From Atherinomorus stipes (taxonomy: Eukaryota > Chordata > Actinopteri > Atheriniformes > Atherinidae): a stretch of DNA of 64,000 nucleotides. The position numbers were made by a program, and so were the translations under genes. Location of the stretch: assembly GCA_023101725.1 (NCBI GenBank), contig JALJCO010001235.1, positions 178,501-242,500 of the forward strand, given 5' to 3'. The first letter of the stretch is position 1, and the number at the start of each line of letters is the position of its first letter. Under the pieces are notes generated by a model that was not told where the DNA came from, did no database searches, and saw nothing but the letters and a program-made list of their open reading frames with translations. Shown piece by piece: positions 12,776-23,635 of this stretch.

Positions 12776-12985
12776 CTAAAAAAAAGTAAGAAGCGTCTTT
12801 CTCTCCCCTATTGCTTTGGACATCCTCCACACTGACTGGGCAGGGAATCCTCTACAGCCGACCTCAACTGGGAAGAGCCATGCCTGCCATCCTTTCTCCC
12901 TGCAGTCATGCCAGAGGTATAAGAGACGCCTGCTCACAACCTTCTTCCCATGGGAGTGAAAGTTCAATGAGGATGATCTTATGTA
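12776..12985 (-). pseudogene. Retroelement coding fragment
   Basis: Minus-strand translation gives CREKGWQAWLFPVEVGCRGF and, in a neighbouring frame, IELSLPWEEGCEQA. These words are typical of a conserved region downstream of the reverse transcriptase in some non-LTR retroelements of fish and invertebrates. The fragment is short, crosses frames and is cut on the right by the Tc1 at 12996. Family assignment is from memory of motifs and is weak. Confidence 0.4.
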
Positions 12986-13225
12986 TGAAGGAATGCAGTG
13001 GGCATGGAAAGTATTCAGATCCCTTTAAAATGTTCACATTTTGTTTCATTGCAGCCATTTGCCAAAATCAAAAAAGTTCATTTTATTTCTCGTTAATTTA
13101 CACTCAGCACCCCATCTTAACAGAAAAAAACAGAAATGTGGAAATTTTTGAAAATTTATTAAAAAAGAAAAACTGAAATATCTCATGGTCATAAGTATTC
13201 AGACTCTTTGCTCAGTACTGAGTAG

Positions 13226-14395
13226 AAGCATCTTTTGAGCTCGTGCATCCATGAATCTTCTTGGGAACGATCCAACAAGTTTTTCACACCTGGATTTGGG
13301 ATCTTCTGCGTTCTTACTTGCAGATCCTCTCCAGTTCTGTCAGGTTGGATGGTGAACGGTGGTGTTCAGCCATTTTCAGGTCTCTCCAGAGATGCTCGGT
13401 TGGGTTTAAGTCAGGGCTCTGGCTGGGCCAGTCAAGAATGGTCCCAGAGTTGTTCTGAAGTCACTCCTTTGTTATTTCAGCTGTGTGTGAGGGTCATTGT
13501 CTTGTTGGAAGGTGAACCTTCGGCCCAGTCTGAGGTCCTGAGCACTCTGGAAGAGGTTTTCTTCCAGGATCTCTCTGTACTTAGCTGCATTCATCTTTCC
13601 TTCAACTGCAACCAGTCGTTCGGTCCCTGCAGCTGAAAAACACCCCCATAGCATGATGCTGCCACCACCGCGTTTCACTGTTGAGATCGTATTAGGCAGG
13701 TGATGAGCAGTGCCTGGTTTTCTCCACACATACCGCTTAGAATTAACTCCAAAAAGTTCAATCTTGGTCTCATCAGATCAGAGAATCTTATTTCTCACAG
13801 TCTGGGAGTCCTTCATGTGTTTTTTGGCAAACTTTCATATTGTGGCACTTGACAGTCCTGTCACTATGCCTCCGAGTGATCATGTGTCCTGGATACTTGG
13901 CCACAGGGATATCCGTTTGGCTGAATGGTCAGCGCGCATGACTCTCACCTGGAAGGCTGGGGATCAAATCCTACCTGGGCCCTCCGTTGTGTACCTTGCC
14001 ATTATACTGTATGTCTTGCTCTGAGGACAGGCTTCCGTCGGGCCACTCTGCCATAAATCCCTGACTGGTGGAGGCTGCAGTCATAGTTGACTTTGTGGAA
14101 CTTTCTCCATCTCCCTACTGCATCTCTGGAGCTCAGCCACAGTGATCTTTGGGTTCTTCTTTACTTCTCTCACCAAGGCTCTTCTCCTATGATTGCTCAG
14201 TTTGGCTGGACGGCCGGGTCTAGGAAGAGTTCTGGTCGTCCCAAACTTCTTCCATTTAAGGACTATGGAGGCCACCGTGCTCTTAGGAACCTTTAGTGCT
14301 GCAGAAATTCTTTTGTAATCTTGTCCAGATCTGTGTCTCACCACAATTCTGTCTCTGAGCTCCTTGGACAGTTCCTTCCACCTCATGATTCTCAT
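13226..14395 (-). pseudogene. Tc1 transposase pseudogene (copy 1)
   Basis: Cut-and-paste DDE transposase remnant. The N-terminal part starts MRIMRWKELSKELRDRIVVR and shows the paired HTH DNA-binding domain and RPGRPAKLS linker. The catalytic part keeps [10 protein letters not shown] (first Asp), QQDNDPHT (second Asp) and [11 protein letters not shown] (Glu), so the DD34E triad is still readable. The reading frame is interrupted by the SINE-like insertion and by frameshifts, and the C-terminal third is in another frame. Not functional; it needed a helper to move once broken. Confidence 0.85.
13835..14005 (+). mobile_element. tRNA-derived SINE-like insertion in the Tc1 transposase
   Basis: Tc1 coding sequence stops near GGCAAACTTTCAT and resumes at TGTCTTGCTCTGAGG. 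Between them lie about 170 bp with an A-box-like TGGCTGAATGG, CTCTCACC as in tRNA-Glu-CTC and a B-box-like GGGATCAAATCC. The shared copy at 5868-6023 confirms it is a dispersed repeat. The TSD is unclear. Confidence 0.6.
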
Positions 14396-14785
14396 TGGCT
14401 CTGACATGCACTGTGAGCTGGAAGGTCTGATATAGACAGGTGTGTGCCTTTCCAAAGCAAGTCTAATCAGTTTAATTAAACACAGCTGGACTCCTATGAA
14501 GGAGTAGAACCATCGCAAGGAGGATCAGAAGAAATAGACAGCCTGTGAGTTAAATATGAGTGTTGCTGCAAAGGGTCTGAATACTTATAACCATGTAATA
14601 TTTCAGTTTTTCATTTTTAATAAATTTGCGAAAATTTTTACATTTCTGGTTTTTTTGTCAAGATGTGGTGCTGAGTGTACATTAATGAGAAATGAAATGA
14701 TTTTTTATTTTATTTTAGCAAATTGCTGCAATGAAAAAAGTGTGAAAATTTTAAAGGGGTCTGAATACTTTCTGTACCCACTGTA

Positions 14786-15584
14786 GATTAGACAGATTAC
14801 TGTTCTCCTCTGCAATAAAATTTTTGGTGGGGCAAATGCACCTGTCTCCAATATTGGACACACACACACACACACTCTGTCTCCCCGGCCTAGCGCTCAA
14901 ACATCCATGGACACACCTGCCGTTCCACTAAAACTGATTTACAAAAGGAAAATCAGCCATTTATTGTCAGTAAAGAGTGACAGATCAACCTTTCTGAAAA
15001 AGGAGATATTTATTTTTCTTTCTCAACACATTAAAATTAAATATAAATGCAACCAAGCAGAATTAGTGAATGACATTCATTCAACAGTGTAATGCTGGAA
15101 AACATGACTATACAGTAAAGTTGTGCAAATGTAACTGTTTCTTCTGCATATGATGAATGAAAACTCAACACAACACAGCTAACACGATGAACTGGTGATG
15201 AACACAGGAGCATGGGTACAGGAAAAAAAGGATAAAACCGATAAATTCTACTAAAGAAAACAAGACAGACATCACAGATCAGAAATGAAAGAACAGACTA
15301 CCCTTAAAAAACAAGAACTAAACCAAAAACCCACATATCATAACACAACTAACACACTGACCAAGCATCAACATGTGACTGAACGGAAATATGAGCAGCT
15401 CGTCTTCTGTTTCTGATGTTCCGTCTCTTTTTAGGCATAAAATGATATTTTATACCAACAATACTAATTGAAGTGAAGGAGATACTGACACGGAAAATGA
15501 AAGTAGTTCAACTAAAACAGAACATCTAAGTTTCACAAATAAAAAACTTCAATAAAACCAGTTCACAGTTTCTAACAAACCCAG
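14786..15584. other. No supported gene; short (CA)n
   Basis: A CA run at about 14862-14874. The 15130-15360 stretch is A-rich and resembles in style the body of the LTR-like relic at 1-1305. It may include the 3' UTR of the IgSF gene. Confidence 0.35.
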
Positions 15585-15590
15585 TTTAAT
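15585..15590 (-). promoter_or_regulatory. Candidate polyadenylation signal (ATTAAA)
   Basis: ATTAAA on the minus strand about 240 nt past the stop codon of IgSF exon 4. No better AATAAA lies closer. Position and motif only. Confidence 0.25.
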
Positions 15591-15827
15591 CCTGAACCAC
15601 TTCATACTGGTCTAACACCAGCTTCGGCTAAAAGTGAGTCCATCCGAGACTTCCTCATACGGCAGATTATTTCTGAACTTCCTGAACTCAGTCAAGAACA
15701 TTAAAGACTCGTCAAGTTTCTGGATTTTCACAGACTTTCATCAGTAAGCAGATGAAGCCTCCATAAAGACGTCTTCTTTCCAGAACGTCCACCTTCTCCA
15801 GGTACCGCCCACCGGTCCAGGTGTTCG

Positions 15828-15908
15828 TCAGCACCGAGGCAGAGGATGCTGAGCCTTGTAGTAGATACACTCCACAGATAGAGGTGAGGGCAGGTGGATC
15901 TCTTCATA
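15828..15908 (-). CDS. IgSF receptor exon 4: C-terminal tail with YEEI
   Basis: Terminal coding exon, phase 0, 26 codons plus TGA. It begins right after a good acceptor (tgctgtgtttcag, minus strand) with YEEIHLPSPLSVEC and ends IYYKAQHPLPRC. Joined to exon 3 it reads METPQ-YEEI. pYEEI is the classic high-affinity ligand of Src-family SH2 domains; the -2 position is Pro, so it is not a canonical ITIM. A second Tyr pair (IYYKA) follows. This suggests a receptor that can recruit SH2 proteins when phosphorylated, which is inference. The exon is 10.5 kb from exon 3. An ATTAAA on the minus strand at 15585-15590 could serve the 3' end. Confidence rests on phase, splice site and tail character. Confidence 0.55.
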   Translation of the reverse strand, partial: YEEIHLPSPLSVECIYYKAQHPLPRC

Positions 15909-16284
15909 CTGAAACACAGCAGAATACTTTGTTAGGGTGTAGTACTACTGGTAGTACTGTAAGCAGTACCAGTAGAAGTCCTTCCTGCTGAGGTGTCGGC
16001 AGGGATCAGTCTGACAGGAACTGGAGCCAGAAGTCTGACAAGAACTGGTTCAAGGGGGTTTCTAGAGTCAGAGATTGCAGGCTTGGTGGTTGGAGCTGTG
16101 TTAGACTGCAGCAGCAGCACGTGGTGGAGATAAGACCAGAGTTCAACCACCATCTGCAGCAGATGCAGCAGGTGTCTCAGAAGATGCTTCTCTATTCTCT
16201 TCTAACTCTAAACAGCTGCTGTCAGCTGAACAGTGCCGAGACACAAGATGATTCACTTATGTGTCCAGTGCATCTGCGGTTTCC
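15909..16284 (-). other. IgSF intron 3, proximal part
   Basis: Intronic by the gene model. A Thr/Pro/Ser-rich open frame on the minus strand (15932-16153) is seen but has no splice support in frame with exon 4. Confidence 0.35.
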
Positions 16285-16288
16285 TTAA

Positions 16289-17900
16289 AGGAGCCCTATC
16301 ATGAAAAATGGACTTTTAAGAGCTTTTCAGCATGTCAGTGTGTTATTTCCTCATCAAGAAATGATTTAAATCGTTATTTTTCTTCATTCATGCATATTTG
16401 AGTAATCTACATGAATATTTAAACCAAGCGCTACCTCCCTGCAAACGGCTGACTACCCACCGCGTTACGTATGAACGTGGCACCAATCACGAAAGTCCAA
16501 ATGCGCACGCTCAGTATCGTAGCAAGACGCCCTCTGTTGAACAGAAACTCAGAGAATCCTATCCACACTCTCTGAGGAAGAAACTAACACCTGCAGGAAG
16601 ATTTCCTCAGAGACAAGCAGCCATCAGCTAACAGACGTTTGATCCAGAGTTCAGGAGAATTTTCTTCCTTTTTTTTTTCTTTTTTTTTTAAGCTCTAGAG
16701 GACAGCAAGTTGGGAAAAATGCAGTTACGTTCAGCGTGGTTATGTTCAGCGTGGGAGTTTATTTGTTGTACTGGATGAATCGACTTGCCAGAAGTGGTTG
16801 GATTATAACTTCAGGAGCAGGGAAAAAAAAACTCAACTTTGCGTGTGAACTTCACTCCTGACAACTTCATGAATCTCGACAGTAAAGTGTTTTTTTCTCT
16901 GGGATTACTTCTGAAACCTGGCGCAGTTCCTACTATAAAAACGCGCATGGACAGACAACAACACTGGTGAGTCAACACATCTGTCAGCTCAATGCTAACT
17001 GTTAGGCTATGATTTGTTCGCTAATTTACCTACTTGTCAGGGGTCTCTGTGGTACTTCTGTGGTACTGCGTGTACTTCAAACTCCATATCAGACTCTGGG
17101 TCGAGCGCATCACAGCTCCATAACAGGCTGGTCTGTTTTATCCCGTCGATCGGAGTCCGATTATCCATCAATGTTTACAAGATCCATGTGAGTGCTGCTT
17201 AGCTCAGCGCTAACTGTTAGCCTATGATTTGTTCGCTGAGTTACTTGCTTGTCAGGGGTCTCTGTGGTACTTCTGTGGTACTGCGTGTACTTCAAACTCC
17301 ATATCAGACTCTGGGTCGAGCGCATACAGCTCCATAACAGGCTCGTCTGTTTTATCCCGTCGATCGGAGTCCGATTATCCATCAATGTTTACAAGATCCA
17401 TGTGAGTGCTGCTTAGCTCAGCGCTAACTGTTAGCCTATAATTTGTTCGCTGAATTACTTGCTTGTCAGGGGTCTCTGTGGTACTTCTGTGGTACTGCGT
17501 GTACTTCAAACTCCATATCAGACTCTGTGTCGAGCGCATACAGCTCCATAACAGGCTGCTCTGTTTTATCCCGTCGATCGGAGGAATTATCCATCAATGT
17601 TTACTACTAACATCCACATGAGAGCTGCCGGTGCCGGTGCTACAGACAATTCTGTGACCCTTCAGAATAAGTGTCTCTTCCGGGGCGACGTCATGAAATG
17701 GGCGTAAAACGTGCTGCAATTGGTCGAGAGCTCCGCGGTTCAGTACAGTCAGCCATCTTACTTCCGTGTTGGAAATTAGATGCATCGAAAAACTAATATT
17801 TAACACCAAATTAGTTTCTATAGTAACGATGGGAACATATCTAGCTTATAAATGCCTGTATTTGACTTTTGGAACATTTGAAAAGCATGATACAGCTCCT
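16289..17900. mobile_element. TTAA element A with tandem core
   Basis: Ends AGGAGCCCTATCATGAAAA and TTTTCATGATA-like right end (GAAAAGCATGATACAGCTCCT), flanked by TTAA at 16285-16288 and 17901-17904. The core has three tandem copies of a 214-bp unit. No transposase. The right TTAA is shared with element B, which starts at 17905. Confidence 0.85.
16980..17615. repeat. 214-bp tandem repeat, three copies
   Basis: GCTAACTGTTAG recurs with period 215 then 214 (16996, 17211, 17425). The units share TGGTACTTCTGTGGTACTGC and CCCGTCGATCGGAG. Units 2 and 3 are closer to each other than to unit 1. Confidence 0.85.
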
Positions 17901-18909
17901 TTAAAGGAGTGATGACATAACAGTTAAAAACTAGTTTATGTTGTTGGCATTACTTTATATGTAAATACTCCAAAGAAAAAAACGGCATTTTTTACAGCGG
18001 AGTATTGTTTTGAAACGCCAGACCTCACTTCCTCAGTAATACAGTTGGGTCCGGTGATGATATGGAGCTTTACCCGGAGACCACGTTGACTTCATTTTGA
18101 TTGGCTACACCTTATTTGGCTATGACCTTATTTGGAGAATCTAGGTCAAGCTGCGGTCGGAGTTTGCTAAAGGCTAACTGCTAGCAACATGGGCAGTTCA
18201 GACAGTGTGAGCTACGTTTATCAGACAAGACAGCATTTAGAAAATAAATAAACTTACAGGTAATGACAAGGTTGTGGCCCCCTCCCTCAGTGTTGCTGCA
18301 GAAGTTTGCTTTTAAATCCATTTGTTTGAAAATCCAGACCTGACTGCACAGAAGTTACTACTAGCTCCATACACGAAGCTGAATCAGACAGGGAGGGGAG
18401 GGGGGGAGCGGACGGTGCATAAACCGTTAGGAGAGAGAGGGGGGGCGGTCCGTGTACCTCGCGGCCATTCGTTTTTCGTTTTGATATCAAAAAACGAAAA
18501 ACGAGAATCCAACCTATTTCCGATTTTCGTTTGGAAGAAAATAAACAAAAAACGGGAAACGAGTCATCTCCCGTTTTTCGTTTTGAAATCGGAAATCGAA
18601 AAACGGAAAACGAACCGTTATCTGATTTTCTATTACAGGTTTATTTTTTACAAAGTCGGGAAATAAAAAACAACCAAAATTCATTTCTCAATCTTGCTTT
18701 GGCTTGAACCGGAAGAGCATTCTTCTTCTGCTGCTGCTGCTGAAACTACCCTGCGGCGTATGGACCAATCACCTGGCTTTGTTCGCTCACACCCACCTCC
18801 ACCTGCTGCCAAGGGGTTCGGCTGCTACAGCTACAGCTTGCCTCGGGAAATAATGGTTGATTCGTGCTTTTGATGTTCTGATCAACATTCCAGGATGGGA
18901 TTTAATTTT

Positions 18910-19212
18910 CTAGTTCGCCAGCTGATCCTGAACGACGAGCTAAATGTGATGCTGCTATGAAACGTGATAACTGGAGGCCATCCGAGAGTTCTCGGCTGTG
19001 CAGCAGCCTGGTAGCAGCACTTTCTCAGTGGTAAGTTTCCTGCTAATTCTGTTTTGTTCGCTTTCCAAGTATATTTTAGGTGAGCTGGTCTGAGTTAATT
19101 TAAAATGACGATAATGCATCACTAAAATGCAGCAAACCGCGGTTGTTTTAACGTTGTTACGACCAGATGCTTCACGTTTGTCGGTTGTACAAAACACGTC
19201 TGACGAAGGCAT

Positions 19213-19252
<40 letters not shown>

Positions 19253-19392
19253 AGGTAAACAGGTGACAACCCGCTGTCCCCAGCCGATGTGCCGTCCATC
19301 TTCGTGTTTGTCTGCGATCCAGAGGAAAGAAGAACCAGGGAAGATCTGGAAACGTTTGCAAGGACAACAAGCTAACGAGAGTTTTCAGTTCT
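18910..19392 (+). pseudogene. THAP-domain coding relic, left arm
   Basis: An AG-preceded exon-like piece translates ADPERRAKCDAAMKRDNW then RPSESSRLCS and ends at a GTAAGT donor near 19031, like the middle of a THAP zinc finger (RDNW...SRLC). After a gap holding a GT microsatellite, a second piece reads LSPADVPSIFVF, like the AVPTIF motif that ends THAP domains. The canonical His after SRLCS is missing and the N-terminal Cys pair was not found. Duplicated in the right arm. Confidence 0.5.
19215..19249. repeat. (GT)n microsatellite, about 17 units
   Basis: Lies in the left arm of the giant inverted repeat; its counterpart in the right arm is about twice as long. Confidence 0.95.
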
Positions 19393-21059
19393 CAGTACAA
19401 ATAAAAACTTACAGACTTTTATTGTCCTTTATGGTGTCAATAAACTAAACATAAACAGCTGCTTCCTCTCAGTTATTGTAACGTTAGCTAAATATGTCGG
19501 GACGTCCCGAATGTTTACATGGTGTTAATGTTATCTGGCTCTGCTGTTTTCATCTTTTACATGAAGAGGAAATGGCCTACTTTGTCTGGGACACTTCACA
19601 GCTGACAGTCTGATGCCGTCCTGCACCAGATATTTACATGCAGAAACATCTGATGACTTCTAGATTTTATTTCTCCTCCGGTGAAGTGCAATTTTCGACT
19701 GATGTGGTTGTAAATGTCATGGTAGCAGGCAGCAATATCTCCGTCTGTTGGCAGTTTTGAAGGTTTGTAAACAAGGATTTGGGATAATCGTAAGGGTCTT
19801 GAGCACTAACAAAGGCAATTTCTTTAATTTATCAAAATATACCTGTCTGATCTGCCCACATAAAAGCTGAATTGGCTTTGAAAGAGCAAAATCTTCCAGC
19901 ACCGTCCACCCTAAACGAGAGCCTGCATCAAGTCACTCCACAGCTGTTGCAGTCGCGCGCTCTCTCTCTCTCGTTTTAAAATAAACTTTAATAGACTAAT
20001 AAATTGTCCTACAAACTATGAAAAGTAGTGTAACATGGGGAGATGACTTCAAATGGTATTAAGCACATGTATCAGAAGTGTATAGGAGCCATATTAGGCG
20101 ATTGGATATTCATTCATTAGGTGACAGGTGACGCGCAGCATCAGCACCTGGGTGGTGGGTGTGTCTAAGCTCCTCAACAATGTTTGAGGTGCACCTCCTG
20201 ACTCACAGAGATTGTTAGGATGAGGGAGTGGGATGAGCCGGGCGGTAGTCCTAATTTCTGTTTACCGCGTATTATTTTTTTGTGCAGTCCGTTAGTCTAA
20301 CGCTTTAGTCTTTGATTAAGCTGGACATTTGAATCCGCTGAATCAAAGGGAATAAACGTCATCGCTTTGACAGAAGTGCTTTGGAGTTGTTCCCTGGAAC
20401 ACGCGTGTCTGATAGATAACCCTAAGTTTAGCCCACAGAGGTTCTTTAGTTCCGTTTTGCCGCAATAATAAGAGAACCCATTCAGTTCAATAATTAACAT
20501 ACGGATCCGGTTTGTCAATGACTGGCTTAGTTTTGATACCATTTTTGTTATTTATGTAATTTTTAAGGGTTTAATATGGATTAATGCAGAAAACGTGTAA
20601 AGCTGGGCTGGAGTCCGACCATCTCTTTTGTTTAGGTGGAATTTACCCAAAAGCAAAAGTACAGCTTTCTCTCAATCGTCATATCGTTTTCATAGAACCA
20701 TTTCTACAATCTTCCTCATATATATTTCCACATAGCCTATCAGTCCGAAATATTAGAGTGTAGCCTACACATAAAATGCCAGATGGGTGCATAGTCCCAG
20801 CCAGGTTAGGTTTCTGCCACCCATGCGGGATGTAACCAAAGACTGAAAAAAGTAAAGTATTTCCTCTTCATGTAAAAGATGAAAACAGCAGAGCCAGATA
20901 ACATTAACACCATGTAAACATTCGGACGTACGTCCCGACATATTTAGCTAACGTTACAATAACTGAGAGGAAGCAGCTGTTTATGTTTAGTTTATTGACA
21001 CCATAAAGGACAATAAAAGTCTGTAAGTTTTTATTTGTACTGAGAACTGAAAACTCTCG

Positions 21060-21182
21060 TTAGCTTGTTGTCCTTGCAAACGTTTCCAGATCTTCCCTGG
21101 TTCTTCTTTCCTCTGGATCGCAGACAAACACGAAGATGGACGGCACATCGGCTGGGGACAGCGGGTTGTCACCTGTTTACCT

Positions 21183-21252
<70 letters not shown>

Positions 21253-21535
21253 ATGCCTTCGTCAGACGTGTTTTGTACAACCGACAAACGTGAAGCATCT
21301 GGTCGTAACAACGTTAAAACAACCGCGGTTTGCTGCATTTTAGTGATGCATTATCGTCATTTTAAATTAACTCAGACCAGCTCACCTAAAATATACTTGG
21401 AAAGCGAACAAAACAGAATTAGCAGGAAACTTACCACTGAGAAAGTGCTGCTACCAGGCTGCTGCACAGCCGAGAACTCTCGGCTGGCCTCCAGTTATCA
21501 CGTTTCATAGCAGCATCACATTTAGCTCGTCGTTC
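21060..21535 (-). pseudogene. THAP-domain coding relic, right arm
   Basis: Inverted copy of the relic at 18910-19392, with the same RDNW...SRLC and VPSIF words on the minus strand. It differs mainly in one or two substitutions and a longer CA tract. Its presence in both arms shows the arms arose by inverted duplication of a THAP-coding 5' end. Confidence 0.5.
21186..21250. repeat. (CA)n microsatellite, about 32 units
   Basis: Right-arm counterpart of the GT tract at 19215-19249. Confidence 0.95.
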
Positions 21536-22350
21536 AGGATCAGCTGGCGAACTAGAAAATTAAATCCCATCCTGGAATGTTGATCAGAACATCAAAAGCA
21601 CGAATCAACCATTATTTCCCGAGGCAAGCTGTAGCTGTAGCAGCCGAACCCCTTGGCAGCAGGTGGAGGTGGGTGTGAGCGAACAAAGCCAGGTGATTGG
21701 TCCATACGCCGCAGGGTAGTTTCAGCAGCAGCAGCAGAAGAAGAATGCTCTTCCGGTTCAAGTCAAAGCAAGATTGAGAAATGAATTTTGGTTGTTTTTT
21801 ATTTCCCGACTTTGTAAAAAATAAACCTGTAATAGAAAATCAGATAACGGTTCGTTTTCCGTTTTTCGATTTCCGATTTCAAAACGAAAAACGGGAGATG
21901 ACTCGTTTCCCGTTTTTTGTTTATTTTCTTCCAAACGAAAATCGGAAATAGGTTGGATTCTCGTTTTTCGTTTTTTGATATCAAAACGAAAACGAATGGC
22001 CGCGAGGTACACGGACCGGGGGCGCTGTTTACTTGATAGTGTGCTCTTATTGGAGCAATTAAATTACGTAGAATGATAGAACTACGTAGAATGATAGGCT
22101 GCTGTCTGATTCAACCGTTTCTGAGCAGAGAGACAAAGCTGACAGACCATAAACAGGAACTTTGATTCTCACTCTGGACATTCACATGGCCTCATCAGTG
22201 CACAACAGATCATATTATACACCCAAAACCCCAGAAAAGTGAAATTTGATGTCATGGCACCTTTAAGTAACTAGTCTATCTGGTCATTAGTACTCGGAAT
22301 GCACCAGTATCACAACTTTTCAAACGGAGTACAAGTACTTGCATTTGAAT

Positions 22351-23627
22351 TAGTGATGGGATGTTCGGCTCTTTTCAGAGAGCCGGCTATTTTGACTCCT
22401 GAGCGGCTCTTAAAGGAATAGTACACCCACAGAATAATATAACTCTATTTTCCACTTACCCTCATGCTGAGCAAGACTCTGGAGCACTTTTTTAATATCT
22501 TAAATGCAGCTGATGATCAGGACGGCCTTTCGTTATCCACTGACTTTCATATAATGGAGTTCGCCGGGGCTCGACCCAAAAAGGTCCATAAAAGTCCAGA
22601 AAAACTTGTCAATTTTCCTCCATACTGCTCGTCCAATGTAATCCAAGTGTCCTGAGTGGGTAGCGTCCAGAATTTACTCCAAATGACATCATTTAGTATA
22701 TTTTTAGAGCCTAAACAGTTCTATATCCTTTTTCCTGCAAGCGCGCCGAAGCGCGTTCGCATACTACGAAAGCCTTGGTGTGCAGAGCCTACTCTGCCGA
22801 TAATGAGAGCGTAGAAGAAGAAATTCGCTGTTTGCATTGTGCTAAGAGCGCCAGACAAACCGGGACAAACACAGGAGGGGCTAGATATTTTTTTGTGGAC
22901 TTTTATGGACGTTTTTGGCTCAGGCGCTGGAGACCTCCATTATTTGAATGTCGGCAGAAAACAAGAAGCTTCCCAGATCTCCAGCTGCATTTGAGATATC
23001 AAAAAAGTGCTTCAGAGTGTTGTTCAGCATTGGGGTGAGTAGAAAATGAAGGCCCATCATTCTTTGGGTGTACTATTCCTTCAATTTAGGATCTTTTGTA
23101 GTCGTATATTTCACTTAAACTTTGCAAAAATCGAATGGTTTGTGTGTTGAAAACATTTTTAAATTCAGTGTTTTTATGAGAAGCCTTAAAATTGTATGTA
23201 TTTATTCTATCTTCATACTTTTTAATTACTTATTTACTTATTTGATGGGCCAGTGCACATTAATGAACATTTGCAGTTACAGATGTAAACATGTTGAATT
23301 ATAGCTAACATGCTTATGTACACACTTGTAGTCTGTAGGCAGGTGAAGAAAAGACAATACAATAAACTGCAGCCAGATGCTGCTTTACTTTCTGGTGTCA
23401 CTTCAAGTTATATTACAGGACAACGCGATGCACTCACACACACTCCTCAACTCTGCTGTCTTCACTTGCAGTGAAACATCTATTCTCCTCTGTCTTCACA
23501 AAATGGTACAAGCCTAAAAGCTGACATGTCACTGGCTGCATGGCCTCTATACTGGTCAATCAAAAAAAATTTCCACAATCTCCTAAAAGAACTGAGAGCC
23601 AGCTCTTCTGGGCATGACACATCACCA
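22351..23627. mobile_element. Non-autonomous hAT element
   Basis: Ends TAGTGATGGGATGTTCGGCT and the inverted right end AGCTCTTCTGGGCATGACAC-ATCACCA. Flanks ATTTGAAT (22343-22350) and ATCTGAAC (23628-23635) match 6 of 8. No transposase frame. It was later split by a TTAA element at 22414-23080. A LINE-tail-like stretch is seen near 23230-23300. Confidence 0.72.
22414..23080. mobile_element. TTAA element nested in the hAT
   Basis: Ends AGGAATAGTACACCCA and TGGGTGTACTATTCCT, flanked by TTAA (22410-22413) and a decayed TCAA (23081-23084). Inverted arms extend about 220 bp (GCACTTTTTTAATATCTTAA and its complement). The terminus resembles the widespread fish family beginning TTAAAGGGATAGTTCACCC. 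Confidence 0.85.
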
Positions 23628-23635
23628 ATCTGAAC

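Larger units (their letters stand above)
12996..14783 (-). mobile_element. Tc1/mariner element (copy 1)
   Basis: TIRs CAGTGGGCATGGAAAGTATT and its inverted partner ending TTTCTGTACCCACTG. TA follows the right end (14784-14785); on the left it has decayed to TG. The transposase is on the minus strand and broken. The element is enlarged by a SINE-like insertion at about 13835-14005. Confidence 0.9.
18447..22017. mobile_element. Giant inverted-repeat element with THAP relics
   Basis: A 3.57-kb element with near-identical arms of about 1.1 kb (18447 to about 19575; about 20857-22017) around a 1.28-kb unique centre. Termini GGTCCGTGTACCTCGCGGCC and the complement. Flanks are gggggggc (18439-18446) and gggggcgc (22018-22025), 7 of 8 matching, so an 8-bp GC-rich TSD is possible but the G-run makes it uncertain. 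Each arm carries exon-like pieces resembling a THAP domain. P-element and Kolobok transposases both carry THAP domains, so this may be a foldback derivative of the 5' end of such an element. Superfamily is inference. Confidence 0.8.
17905..22262. mobile_element. TTAA element B, split by a giant inverted-repeat element
   Basis: The left part 17905-18446 and right part 22018-22262 together match the uninterrupted relative at 61155-61941 (reverse complement). TTAA flanks at 17901-17904 and 22263-22266. Ends AGGAGTGATGACATA and GTCATGGCACCT. No transposase. The relative shows the interior was continuous (GGAGAGAGAG, a G-run, then GCTGTTTACTTG) before the 3.57-kb insertion. Confidence 0.88.

Noticed and set aside
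13235..13636. Long plus-strand open frame over the Tc1 at 13 kb
   Set aside because: It is the complement of the transposase C-terminal region; the minus strand carries the recognisable motifs.
15932..16153. Thr/Pro-rich minus-strand frame just before IgSF exon 4, as a possible stalk exon
   Set aside because: It would have to precede the transmembrane exon, has no in-frame splice junctions, and is likely intronic.
19122..19370. Thr-His repeat proteins over the GT/CA tracts
   Set aside because: Microsatellite translation only.
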